From Candidatus Pantoea deserta (lineage in GTDB: Bacteria; Pseudomonadota; Gammaproteobacteria; Enterobacterales; Enterobacteriaceae), in NCBI RefSeq assembly GCF_003813865.1, contig NZ_RMVG01000021.1, positions 17,113 through 81,112 of the forward strand: a stretch of DNA of 64,000 nucleotides. Reading direction: 5' to 3'. Both the position numbers and the translations under genes were made by a program. The notes beneath the pieces were generated by a model. It was given only the letters and a program-made list of their open reading frames with translations. It was not told the origin of the DNA and searched no databases. Below are positions 16,633 to 24,653 of the stretch, in pieces (position 1 is the first letter of the stretch; every line of letters begins with the position of its first letter).

Positions 16633-17838
16633 ATGCTGACTACCATTATCTATCGCAGCCATCTTTCTGACGACGTGCCTGTAAAAACGCTGGATAATTT
16701 AGCCACAGATGCAAATAAAATTAACGAAACCTTTGACGTTACCGGCATTCTGCTGTTTGACGGCACCCATTTCTTTCAGCTGCTGGAAGGTTCTGATGAG
16801 GCGGTGCGCGCAATTTATGAGCGCATTTGCGCCGACAAACGCCATCATAATCTGGTCGAACTGATGTATGACTATTCCCCTTCGCGCCGCTTCGGCAACG
16901 TGGGAATGGAACTGTTCGACCTGCGTAAATATGATAAAGAAACCGTACTGCAGGCCGTGCTGGACAAAGGAACGACAAAATATCAGCTCACCTATGACGA
17001 TCGCGCGCTGCAATTTTTACGCACCTTTGTCGAGGCGAGAGAAAAAGGCAACTATTTTGAAATCCCCGCTATCGATACCTGGGATTTCGTGGTTGAAGAT
17101 TCACAGCAAAAAACTATCGCGCCGCCCGATGCCGCCGACTGTAGTTTTGCTTTTCAGCCCATTATCGATCCGCTGATGCAGCAAATCGTCTCGCTGGAGG
17201 CGCTGATACGCACCCCGGACGGCGGCGCGCCCGGCGACTATTTCGCGCAATTTACAGGCGAAGCGATCTACGCCGCAGACATTAAAGCCAAAGGCGTGGC
17301 CTTTGCGCAGGCGAAAGCGCTTAACATTCAGGGCCAGACACTGTCTGTTAACCTGCTCCCTATGTCGCTGGTCATGGTGCCCAACGCGGTAGAACAGCTG
17401 CTGAATGAGATCCACCAGAACGGGCTGGTGCCAGAGCAGATCGTTGTTGAAGTGACGGAAAACGAAGTTATTTCACGGCTGGATGAGTTTACTATCGCCG
17501 TTAAAAAGTTAAGGGCGGCCGGCATCAGCATCGCGCTTGATGACTTTGGCGCAGGTTTCGCCGGCCTCTCTTTGCTGTCGCGTTTCCAGCCGGATAAGGT
17601 CAAGATCGATCGCAACCTTATTACCGATGTGCATAAAAGCGGACCAAAGCAGGCAATCGTCCATGCTATTCTGAAGTGCTGCTCATCGCTGGAGATCAGC
17701 GTGATTGCCGAAGGGATTGAAAAGCCAGAAGAGTGGATGTGGCTGGAAGCCGCAGGCATCAGTCTTTTCCAGGGTTACCTTTTTGCCCGTCCCCACCTCA
17801 ACGGCATTCCGCCGGTCGCCTGGCCGGAAATTCAGTAA
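16633..17838 (+). CDS. bluF: Blue-light sensor BluF: BLUF domain plus EAL domain
   Basis: 401 residues, co-linear with E. coli BluF/YcgF from MLTTIIYRS. BLUF domain at about 1-95 with Y7, N31 and Q49 for flavin photochemistry. EAL domain at about 165-395. Unlike E. coli BluF as I recall it, all c-di-GMP phosphodiesterase residues are present: E189 (EALIR), N240, E273, D303-D304 (DDFGAG), K324 (KID), E360 (AEGIE) and Q380. So this copy may be an active, light-gated phosphodiesterase like Klebsiella BlrP1. E. coli BluF instead binds the repressor BluR to free ymg/ari genes; two such genes lie 4-5 kb upstream, but bluR does not. The open frame reaches 16597 without need. Confidence 0.93.
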   Translation: MLTTIIYRSHLSDDVPVKTLDNLATDANKINETFDVTGILLFDGTHFFQLLEGSDEAVRAIYERICADKRHHNLVELMYDYSPSRRFGNVGMELFDLRKYDKETVLQAVLDKGTTKYQLTYDDRALQFLRTFVEAREKGNYFEIPAIDTWDFVVEDSQQKTIAPPDAADCSFAFQPIIDPLMQQIVSLEALIRTPDGGAPGDYFAQFTGEAIYAADIKAKGVAFAQAKALNIQGQTLSVNLLPMSLVMVPNAVEQLLNEIHQNGLVPEQIVVEVTENEVISRLDEFTIAVKKLRAAGISIALDDFGAGFAGLSLLSRFQPDKVKIDRNLITDVHKSGPKQAIVHAILKCCSSLEISVIAEGIEKPEEWMWLEAAGISLFQGYLFARPHLNGIPPVAWPEIQ

Positions 17839-17844
17839 TGCGCG

Positions 17845-17878
17845 CAGGCTGGCCGCGCTGAAGCCGATGGCCAGCCTG
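17845..17878 (+). terminator. Terminator of bluF
   Basis: CAGGCTGGCC (17845-17854) and GGCCAGCCTG (17869-17878) form a perfect 10-bp stem six bases after the stop. The tail TTGCTT is weakly U-rich. Confidence 0.55.
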
Positions 17879-17895
17879 TTGCTTAATACCAGCGT

Positions 17896-18111
17896 CTAGA
17901 TTTCGTCGCCGGGTAAAACGGTACTTTTCCCCAGCTTAACCAGAAAACTGCCGTCTACGCGTTTGATTTTAGCGCCGCGATCGCCCCAGTACATGGCAAT
18001 ACCGAAAAACTCATCGGCAGAGAGTTCATAGCCAATCATCACCGCTTTGTGGTCCCCACTGCTGAGCAGTTCATTCAGCTCATCCAGATTGCTGGCGATA
18101 ACGTAATCCAT
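17896..18111 (-). CDS. Small protein of unknown function
   Basis: 71 residues, start after AGGGGGC. Acidic N-terminal part (LDELNELLSSGDHKAV) followed by a beta-rich middle (VMIGYELSADEFFGIAMYWG) and a basic turn. No signal peptide or membrane helix. I do not recognise a family. It stands alone between bluF and the hydrolase gene, 53 bases after the latter's stop, and could be cotranscribed with it. Confidence 0.6.
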   Translation of the reverse strand: MDYVIASNLDELNELLSSGDHKAVMIGYELSADEFFGIAMYWGDRGAKIKRVDGSFLVKLGKSTVLPGDEI

Positions 18112-18164
18112 ATTGCCCCCTGGGTAGTGATCTTATCGGACGCTGCTTAAAGATTAACCCTATG

Positions 18165-19064
18165 CTATTCCGCAGAGTCTGTCATTAAATCCTCGCCGCC
18201 GATAACCTCTCTGATGCGCTGTGCAATATAGCCCGCATGGGTTTCCAGCGCGAAATGGCCCGTATCCAGCAGTTCGACCTGAGCGTGAGGATTGTCCCGC
18301 CGCCAGCACTCTGCGCCAGGCGGAATAAAAAAGGGATCGTGTTTTCCCCAGATCACCAGCGTCGGGAGCTGCCTGTCGCGGAAGAACTGCTGAAAGGCGG
18401 GATAAAGGGTCAGGTTGTTGGCGTAATCCAGAAACAGGTCGAGCTGTATCTCTTTGTTGCCGGGCCGCTCCATCAGCAGCGTATCAAGCATGTAGCCTTC
18501 CGGAGCAACCAGCGTCTCATCGCTGACGCCGTGAAGATATTGCCAGCGGGTGCCTTCCAGATTCAGCACCTTTTCCCTGACGGTCTGACGATTCTCCGCC
18601 GTAGGCTGCGCCCAGTATTGCTGAACAGGCTGCCATGCATCGCCCAGCCCTTCCAGATAGGCATTGCCGTTTTGCGAGATCAGGCCGGTCACGCGTTCAG
18701 GATAAGCCAGCGCCAGCCGCAGGCCGCTCGGCGCACCGTAATCGAAGACATAGAGCGCATAGCTTTCTAACCCCAGCGCATTCACAAACGCCTTCAGCGT
18801 TTCGCCCAGCGCATCGAAGCTATAGCGGTAGCGACGCGCCTCCGGCACCTCGGTAAAGCCGAAACCGGGCAGATCGGGGGCGATTAAATGGAAGCTATCG
18901 CTCAGCAGAGGAATGAGATTGCGAAACTGATGCGAAGAGCTGGGATAGCCATGCAATAACAACAGGGTCGGCAAATCAGGATTGCCTGCCTCGCGATAAA
19001 ACAGACGTACGCCATCGGCGTCAACAAAGCGGTAGTGTACGGGACTGGGCTGGTTACTGGACAT
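18165..19064 (-). CDS. Alpha/beta hydrolase, haloalkane dehalogenase/epoxide hydrolase type
   Basis: 299 residues. LLLHGYPSSSHQFRNL carries the HG oxyanion motif, the nucleophile elbow is LYVFDYGAP with Asp in place of Ser, and the His is in DTGHFALE. An Asp nucleophile points to haloalkane dehalogenases or epoxide hydrolases rather than esterases; substrate unknown. ATG 19064 has GAGG five bases away; a GTG at 19070 is the alternative. Divergent from the CGNR zinc-finger gene, with repeated motifs in between that suggest control by it. Confidence 0.88.
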   Translation of the reverse strand: MSSNQPSPVHYRFVDADGVRLFYREAGNPDLPTLLLLHGYPSSSHQFRNLIPLLSDSFHLIAPDLPGFGFTEVPEARRYRYSFDALGETLKAFVNALGLESYALYVFDYGAPSGLRLALAYPERVTGLISQNGNAYLEGLGDAWQPVQQYWAQPTAENRQTVREKVLNLEGTRWQYLHGVSDETLVAPEGYMLDTLLMERPGNKEIQLDLFLDYANNLTLYPAFQQFFRDRQLPTLVIWGKHDPFFIPPGAECWRRDNPHAQVELLDTGHFALETHAGYIAQRIREVIGGEDLMTDSAE

Positions 19065-19096
19065 GCTCACCTCATTTTAACCGTTAAAGTAGTTTA

Positions 19097-19276
19097 TTAC
19101 AGGTTACAGTCAGAGCCTGGCACAGAACCATAACCTTTAAAAGTTATTTATAACGGTTATCAGCGGTGCCTTATGTCTACCAAAATAAATAAATGCCTTA
19201 AACCAGTAACTTATAAGAGAACTGGTCAGGCTGTACTTCAGGAAATAACTGGTTAAAATATCTGTTACCGGTTACA
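19097..19276. promoter_or_regulatory. Repeated TTACnGGTTACA boxes between hydrolase and CGNR genes
   Basis: TTACAGGTTACA at 19097-19108 and TTACCGGTTACA at 19265-19276 differ at one base, one next to each divergent gene start. Related elements (TAACGGTTA, AACTGGTTA) occur between them. They look like operator sites for one regulator, most simply the CGNR protein. Confidence 0.55.
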
Positions 19277-19299
19277 TACACGCAGCAGGATAAGTAAAA

Positions 19300-19884
19300 A
19301 TGACAAGTGAAACGGCTAACACCCCGGCGCCTGGGCATATCGCCGATCACCTTGCGCTGGATTTTCTTAACACCGTGGCGCAGGTGGAAAATCAGCCTCA
19401 TGATTTTTTCCAAACGGATGCGGATGTCATTCGCTGGCTTAATGACGTGGGCTATGCCTCACATGCCGGAGAAGTAAAGACGCGCAGCGGCGCGTTACTG
19501 AAAGCGGCGCGTGAGCTGCGCGCCGTTATTCTGCATGCGGTTGAGCAGAAAAAAAACGGCGGCGTCTGGCAGACTGAGCGGCTGAATCACTTTCTGCGCA
19601 GCGCGATAAGCCATCCCGAATTAACCCTGAATCAGCAGGGTCAGACTGAATACCACCGCGTCTACGCCTCGGCGACGCCGGAACAACAGCTGGCTCCCGT
19701 GGCTGAACAGGCTGCCGATCTGCTGGCTAACGGCGATTTTGCGCTGGTACGCAACTGCGAACACCCCGACTGCACGCTGTGGTTTTACGATCGCACTAAA
19801 GCGCATCGCCGCCGCTGGTGCAGCATGGCGGTCTGCGGCAACCGGGCAAAGGCGGCCCGTTTTCGGCAGATGAGCCAGCAGTAG
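19300..19884 (+). CDS. CGNR zinc-finger (ABATE domain) regulator
   Basis: 194 residues. The N-terminal ABATE domain opens with HLALDFLNTV; the C-terminal finger is CEHPDCTLWFYD, then RRRWCSMAVCGNRAK, giving four Cys ligands and the name-giving CGNR. These proteins are putative stress-related transcription regulators. Divergent from the dehalogenase-fold hydrolase with shared repeat boxes between, so it likely controls that gene and itself. Confidence 0.9.
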   Translation: MTSETANTPAPGHIADHLALDFLNTVAQVENQPHDFFQTDADVIRWLNDVGYASHAGEVKTRSGALLKAARELRAVILHAVEQKKNGGVWQTERLNHFLRSAISHPELTLNQQGQTEYHRVYASATPEQQLAPVAEQAADLLANGDFALVRNCEHPDCTLWFYDRTKAHRRRWCSMAVCGNRAKAARFRQMSQQ

Positions 19885-19922
19885 CCGTTTATCACGCTTT
19901 TCATCATGCCTGAACGGCGGCC

Positions 19923-19946
19923 AGAGGGGCGGCTTTCGCCCCCTCT
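19923..19946 (+). terminator. Hairpin after the CGNR gene
   Basis: AGAGGGGCG and CGCCCCCTCT pair around CTTT with one bulge, about 40 bases after the stop. There is no U-run. The rest of 19885-20206 holds the MFS promoter/operator. Confidence 0.4.
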
Positions 19947-20114
19947 CTATGACGTAGCGGCGCAGTCTTCTGTTCATCTCCCTTTTTTAATGCGCCCAAT
20001 CGGCCAAATTTTTAATGCCATCACATAACAGCTATCATCCTGACATCTTTTTGTGACATCTCACTCAACCTTGCAACATCTCTCTGACGGCAACCTCAAC
20101 TACGGAGATACTGA

Positions 20115-20154
20115 GTTGTACTCTGTACATAACAGTTTTATACAGTAAAACAAC
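20115..20154 (+). promoter_or_regulatory. Dyad operator overlapping the MFS promoter (site A, IclR candidate)
   Basis: GTTGTACTCTGTA (20115-20127) is identical to a 13-mer upstream of the RraA-like operon at 23788-23800. Arms GTTGT/ACAAC and CTGTA/TACAG are nested around position 20134. TTGTAC (20116-20121), 17 bases and TATACA (20139-20144) form a promoter within the dyad, as expected for repression. Confidence 0.7.
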
Positions 20155-20206
20155 CATCCCGCAAGGCTGCGCTTTGCCGGGGACGATTTCTGTTAAGAGG
20201 TACATC

Positions 20207-21535
20207 ATGTCTGAAAAGATGCACGCTTCTACTGCGCCCTCAGAGCTGGAAAAGCAAACCGTAAGACGGGTGGTCTGGCGGATCCTGCCCTTTTTGATTG
20301 TCTGCTATCTGATCGCCATTATCGATCGAGGCAATATCGGCATGGCCTCGCTGCAAATGAATGAAGATTTAGGCCTGTCAAAAGCGGTTTTCGGCCTGGC
20401 AAGCAGCCTGTTCTTTGTTGGCTATTTTCTGTTTGAAGTACCGAGCAATCTGGCGATGCAGAAAATCGGCGCGAAGATCTGGATCTCCCGCATCATGATT
20501 ACCTGGGGTATCGTGTCGGTGTGTACCGCGTTTGTGCAGAGCAGCGAAATGCTCTACGTGCTGCGGTTTTTGCTGGGCGCCGCCGAAGCCGGCTTTTTCC
20601 CCGGCGTGATCCTCTATCTTACCTACTGGATCCCGGCTAAATACCGCGCTCGCGTCATTGCGACCTTTATGGTGGCAATCCCCGCCGCCAACTTTATCGG
20701 CTCTCCCATATCCGGCGCGATCCTTTCGCTTGACGGCTGGTATGGCATGCGCGGCTGGCACTGGCTGTTTATTCTGGAGGGCATTCCAGCGGTGCTGCTG
20801 GGCATTGCGGCCTTTTTCGTGCTCAGCAACCGTCCGGACAGCGCAGGCTGGCTCACCGCCGAACAGCGTAACTGGCTGTCGTCTACGCTGGCGGCGGAAA
20901 ATGCCCAGCGCAAAGCCATTGGACATATCTCCCTGTGGCAGCTGCTGCGCCACAAGCATATCTGGATGATGGCGCTGATCTATGCCGGCGCCTCTGCCGC
21001 TGGCACCACCCTCAGCGTCTGGTCGCCCCAGCTGCTGAAATCATTTGGACTGGATAACTTCACCACGGGTCTGGTTAACGCCATCCCTTACGGCCTGGCG
21101 TCGGTGCTGATGATCGTCTGGGGCCGCAGCTCAGACCGCACGGGCGAGCGCCGCTGGCACACCGCACTGACGCTGTTCCTGATCGCCGGCGGTCTGCTTT
21201 CCGCCTTTATCAGCCAGTCGCTAAGCGGTAGCGTGGTGATCCTGTCGCTGGTGTTGATCGGCGCTTACTCAATGAAGGGACCCTTCTGGGCGCTGGCCTC
21301 TGGATGGCTCTCCTCGTCTACGGCGGCGGCAGGCCTGGCCGCGATTGGCGCGGTGGCGAACCTGATTGGCGGCGGTCTGATGGTCAACGTCTACGGCATG
21401 ATTAACCAGGCGACCGGCAGCCATACGCTGGCAATGGTGCCGCTGGCCGTGCTTTGCGCAGCGGGCGGGATTGCCGTGCTGGTCATGGGCCGAAAGTCCT
21501 CGCTACGCGTTGACGCACACGCTCAGGTGAAATGA
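20207..21535 (+). CDS. MFS permease, anion:cation symporter type
   Basis: 442 residues, 12 membrane helices. Start at ATG 20207 after AAGAGG. IDRGNIGMASLQMNEDLGLS and the LFFVGYFLFEVPSNLAMQK stretch are the signature of the ACS branch (hexuronate, tartrate, phthalate-type permeases), and a WGRSSDR loop follows helix 8. It probably imports a carboxylic acid. The shared operator with the RraA-like aldolase and hydroxyacid dehydrogenase operon suggests that these enzymes use the imported acid. Confidence 0.92.
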   Translation: MSEKMHASTAPSELEKQTVRRVVWRILPFLIVCYLIAIIDRGNIGMASLQMNEDLGLSKAVFGLASSLFFVGYFLFEVPSNLAMQKIGAKIWISRIMITWGIVSVCTAFVQSSEMLYVLRFLLGAAEAGFFPGVILYLTYWIPAKYRARVIATFMVAIPAANFIGSPISGAILSLDGWYGMRGWHWLFILEGIPAVLLGIAAFFVLSNRPDSAGWLTAEQRNWLSSTLAAENAQRKAIGHISLWQLLRHKHIWMMALIYAGASAAGTTLSVWSPQLLKSFGLDNFTTGLVNAIPYGLASVLMIVWGRSSDRTGERRWHTALTLFLIAGGLLSAFISQSLSGSVVILSLVLIGAYSMKGPFWALASGWLSSSTAAAGLAAIGAVANLIGGGLMVNVYGMINQATGSHTLAMVPLAVLCAAGGIAVLVMGRKSSLRVDAHAQVK

Positions 21536-21541
21536 GTTAAC

Positions 21542-21571
21542 GCAGAAGCCGGTTCTGATACCGGCTTCTGC
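21542..21571 (+). terminator. Hairpin after the MFS gene
   Basis: GCAGAAGCCGG (21542-21552) and CCGGCTTCTGC (21561-21571) form a perfect 11-bp stem four bases after the stop; no U-run. From here to 22045 I see no supportable gene, only short frames without ribosome sites. Confidence 0.55.
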
Positions 21572-22045
21572 ACATCCGCAATCTCTCAACGCCGTTCTGC
21601 CGCCCTGCCGATCCGCCGCTCAGACATCTCTGCCGCCGCACTCTCTTTACCAGGGAATCGCCCTACACAGAATCCTCCTTAACCGGCGTATCGGGAAAGT
21701 TTTCCCGACCTGCTGGCTCACGCCCCTGCCCGCGCAGGCACGACAGCGTCTGCATAGCGAGCCATAAACGGTCCTGACGCTCCGTCAGACGCCCTGTGGC
21801 TTACCGTTCGGCTCCCCACAGGCGTAGCAACGCTCTGCTTCCCGCAGGCTGAAGTCTGAATCAAAGGCCAGGACGCGGAGAATGTCGGTCGGGGCGCGAG
21901 CGGGCAGCCACGATCGGCGAACGGGCCGATAACAGGCAGCCTGGTGAAGAGGCAAACCAGGGGCTTGCACAGCGCGGTCTGACTGAAGAGCGCCATTCGG
22001 GCGGCGAGAGTCGTCTTTTACACAGCGAGAATGCCGTCAGCAGGC

Positions 22046-22073
22046 AAAAAAAAGCAGCCGACCATGGGCTGCT
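22046..22073 (-). terminator. Terminator of the RraA-like/dehydrogenase operon
   Basis: Read on the minus strand, AGCAGCC and GGCTGCT pair around a short loop and are followed by eight U. A textbook intrinsic terminator about 60 bases after the dehydrogenase stop. Confidence 0.85.
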
Positions 22074-22131
22074 GTCTTGAGGGCGCAGGCAAGACCTGCG
22101 CCATAGCGGTTACAGACTTTATCAGCAGGGA

Positions 22132-23082
22132 CTATGCCGACGTCGACTCCTCTACCGCTCCGGCCCGCAGCACGCTCAGCACATTGCGTGCCGCCGTTGA
22201 ACCCATTTTAACGTAGGAGGTATCGCTGACCCCGCCGATATGAGGCGACAGGATCACATTGCTCAGCGACTGCCAGCGGTGCGGCGCCGTCAGCGGCTCC
22301 TGGGTAAAGCTGTCCAGCGCCGCGCAGCCTAGCGTGCCGTCCTGCAACGCGTTCGCCAGCGCCTCTTCCTCGATCAGACCGCCACGGGCCGTATTAATTA
22401 ACATCGCGCCCGGTTTAAACTGCGCCAGGGTGTCGCGGTTAATCATGGCGCGATTTTGTTCGGTCAGCGGGCAGTGCAGCGACACCACATCGGCGCGATT
22501 AAACAGCGCGGTCAACTCCACCGCCTCACAGCCGTCGGGCAGCTGTTTTGCCCAGGGATCGTAGGCGATTACCTGCATGCCAAAGGCGACGCCCGCCTTT
22601 GCTACCCTGCTGCCGATGGCGCCCAGTCCAATCAGCCCCAGCGTGCGCCCTTCCAGCTCGATTGACTTATGCTGCGCCTTGTCCCAGTGCCCTTCACGCA
22701 TACGCGCATCCAGCGTCACCACCGATTTGGCGCAGGCGAGAATCAGCGCCCAGGTATGTTCCGCCACGGCAGCGGCATTTGCGCCTGTGGCGGCCAGCAC
22801 GCGTATTTCACGCTGCGCGGCCGCAGCCTGATCGATCACGTCAATGCCGCTGCCGTGCTTGGCGATAACGCGCAGCGCGGGCGCGGCGTCCATGATTGAC
22901 GCGCTGATTTTGCCATAGCGCACGATAATCGCGTGCGGGTTGTGCTGCTGGCACAAGGCGATCAGATCGGCTTCGCTCGGCTGGCGACCAGCGTAAACCA
23001 GCTGATAATCGCTCAGCAGATCCACGGCTTCCTGCGCCAGATCGCTGCCGGTGATGATAATACTCGGCTTATGGCTCATCAT
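22132..23082 (-). CDS. D-2-hydroxyacid dehydrogenase family, NAD-dependent
   Basis: 316 residues. Rossmann loop GLIGLGAIGSRVAKAG, catalytic Arg in NTARGGLI, Glu in the following segment, and His in LSPHIGG. This is the phosphoglycerate/glycerate dehydrogenase-like family; the exact acid is not determined. The start overlaps the RraA-like stop (ATGA), so the two are coupled. With the MFS permease and IclR regulator it probably forms a hydroxy- or keto-acid catabolic route. Confidence 0.9.
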   Translation of the reverse strand: MMSHKPSIIITGSDLAQEAVDLLSDYQLVYAGRQPSEADLIALCQQHNPHAIIVRYGKISASIMDAAPALRVIAKHGSGIDVIDQAAAAQREIRVLAATGANAAAVAEHTWALILACAKSVVTLDARMREGHWDKAQHKSIELEGRTLGLIGLGAIGSRVAKAGVAFGMQVIAYDPWAKQLPDGCEAVELTALFNRADVVSLHCPLTEQNRAMINRDTLAQFKPGAMLINTARGGLIEEEALANALQDGTLGCAALDSFTQEPLTAPHRWQSLSNVILSPHIGGVSDTSYVKMGSTAARNVLSVLRAGAVEESTSA

Positions 23083-23771
23083 AATGTCTCCCCGCTGGTC
23101 AGCATACCGGCGGCGCGCAGCGCCTCTTCCAGCCAGGGCGCGCGAATGTCTCCCTGTCGAATCGCCTGAAGGCGGCGGTTTTCCCCATCCAGTTTCTTTT
23201 GCGCCAGCTCCAGCAGCGCGGCCACCTCTGCACGAGGCAGTACCACCACGCCATCGGTATCGCCGATAATCAGATCGCCAGGCTGGATCGCTGCGCCCGC
23301 CACGGATACCGGGTGATTTACGCGTCCGGCGACAGACTTGGTTGGTCCACAGGGGTTGAGTCCGGCGGCAAACACCGGGAAAGCGCCCTGCGTCAGCGCA
23401 TCGGCGTCACGCACAGCGCCATCGATAATAATCCCGGCAATACCGGCGGCCTGCGCCTGCGTCGACATAATTTCGCCAATCAGCGCGCAGCTCTGATCGC
23501 CTTTGCCATCGACAACGATGACATCGCCCGGCTGCGCGATAGCCAGCGCCGCATGAATAGCCAGGTTATCACCGGGGCGAACTTCAACGGTAATGGCCGG
23601 GCCGGCAACCTTCATCCTGGCGCTAAGCGGCTTAACCCGACCATGTAAGGTGCCGCGTCGGCCCGCGACATCCGCAAGAATCGCTGCCTGAAATTCGGCG
23701 GCGCGCTGTACCAGCTCGGCATCAACGCGCGTTATATCGCGCTGCAACATTGAGAATGTATGTTCTGTCAT
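23079..23771 (-). CDS. RraA-like aldolase/decarboxylase (HMG/CHA aldolase family)
   Basis: 230 residues. GDVIVVDGKGDQSCALIGEI, followed about 20 residues later by GIIIDGAVRD, is the G...RD active-site pattern of class II pyruvate aldolases related to 4-hydroxy-4-methyl-2-oxoglutarate aldolase; these also decarboxylate oxaloacetate. True RraA is shorter and lacks a metal site. The C-terminal 30-residue extension is helical. First gene of the operon; its promoter carries dyad site B. Confidence 0.88.
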   Translation of the reverse strand: MTEHTFSMLQRDITRVDAELVQRAAEFQAAILADVAGRRGTLHGRVKPLSARMKVAGPAITVEVRPGDNLAIHAALAIAQPGDVIVVDGKGDQSCALIGEIMSTQAQAAGIAGIIIDGAVRDADALTQGAFPVFAAGLNPCGPTKSVAGRVNHPVSVAGAAIQPGDLIIGDTDGVVVLPRAEVAALLELAQKKLDGENRRLQAIRQGDIRAPWLEEALRAAGMLTSGETL

Positions 23772-23787
23772 GGCTATCGCTCCGGTT

Positions 23788-23824
23788 GTTGTACTCTGTA
23801 AAACAGTGTTTTACTATATACAAC
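23788..23824 (-). promoter_or_regulatory. 37-bp nested dyad operator (site B, IclR candidate)
   Basis: Outer arms GTTGTA (23788-23793) and TACAAC (23819-23824) and inner arms GTAAAAC (23798-23804) and GTTTTAC (23808-23814) share one centre, 23806. The first 13 bases equal site A. On the minus strand TTGTAT, 17 bases and TACAGA make a promoter inside the dyad. Confidence 0.75.
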
Positions 23825-23868
23825 CACTATAACCAGCCTTTAGTTAAGCCTGCCAGTGTTAAAGATTC

Positions 23869-23901
23869 ATTTGTGATGTAAACACGATGTGAATCACAAA
23901 T
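23869..23901 (+). promoter_or_regulatory. Dyad before the IclR-family gene
   Basis: ATTTGTGAT (23869-23877) and ATCACAAAT (23893-23901) are perfect 9-bp inverted arms with 15 bases between; GATTCA/TGAATC is nested with it. It differs from sites A and B, so it may serve autoregulation or another regulator. TGTGA half-sites recall CRP, but the spacing does not fit. Confidence 0.5.
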
Positions 23902-23942
23902 TGCGGGTTACAATCCGTAGCGGCAAAATCAGGAGGATCACG

Positions 23943-24653
23943 ATGGGAAATGAAGGCGTAGTCGCAGTAGAAAAAGCGCTGTCACTACTGGATTGTTTTA
24001 AACCGGGCGAAGAGTCGCTAACGCTCACCGCCCTCGCTCAGGCCTCCGGCCAGCATAAAACCACGGTTTATCGGCTGATGAATTCACTGGAGCGAATGCA
24101 CTATGTGATCCGGCGCGAAAATGGCTGCTATTCGCTTGGGCCGCGTCTGCTCTACCTGGGCAAGCTTTATGAGCAATCTTTCCATCTGGCGCATATTGTC
24201 CAGCCGGAACTCCATGCGCTGGCCGCGTCGACCGGCGAAAGCGCCTCCTGGTACATTATCGAAGAGGGCCAGCGTCTCTGTCTGTTTCGCGCCGAGTCGT
24301 CGGAAGGGCTGCGGGAAACGCGGCTGGCAGGCAGTTCACTGCCGCTGGACAACTCGGCTATCGGGCAGGTGTTACGTTACTGGGGACTCAGGGAGCCGCT
24401 GTTCGATCGGCCGCCAGAGCTGCCGCTCTATACCGCCGGTATCCGCGATCCGCATATCGCGGCCTTATCGCTGCCGGTCTTTGGCGAAGGCGATACGCTG
24501 GCTGCCGCGCTGGCCATTACCGGTCCGGTTTCGCGCCTGACGCCTGAAAGCCATAAAACCGGCGTTACCCGCACCATGCAGGACACCGCCAGCCGCCTGT
24601 CACTACGGCTGGGAGCCAGTAAGAGCTTCTGCGATCGCTTTTATCCGCGCTAG
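23943..24653 (+). CDS. IclR-family transcriptional regulator
   Basis: 236 residues. ATG 23943 follows AGGAGG by six bases, so the longer frame from 23889 is rejected. N-terminal winged helix (VAVEKALSLLDCF, LTALAQASGQHKTTVYRLMN) and the IclR effector domain. It is divergent from the RraA-like operon and likely binds sites A and B, controlling both the enzymes and the MFS permease 2.4 kb away. Its stop overlaps the convergent dehydroquinase stop by four bases. Confidence 0.92.
   Translation: MGNEGVVAVEKALSLLDCFKPGEESLTLTALAQASGQHKTTVYRLMNSLERMHYVIRRENGCYSLGPRLLYLGKLYEQSFHLAHIVQPELHALAASTGESASWYIIEEGQRLCLFRAESSEGLRETRLAGSSLPLDNSAIGQVLRYWGLREPLFDRPPELPLYTAGIRDPHIAALSLPVFGEGDTLAAALAITGPVSRLTPESHKTGVTRTMQDTASRLSLRLGASKSFCDRFYPR

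Noticed and set aside
21572..22045. Possible pseudogene or mobile-element remnant between the MFS gene and its neighbour operon
   Set aside because: Searched both strands by eye for transposase or enzyme motifs and inverted ends and found none.
23869..23901. CRP site before the IclR gene
   Set aside because: TGTGA and TCACA half-sites are present, but their spacing (17 or 1) is not the six bases CRP needs.
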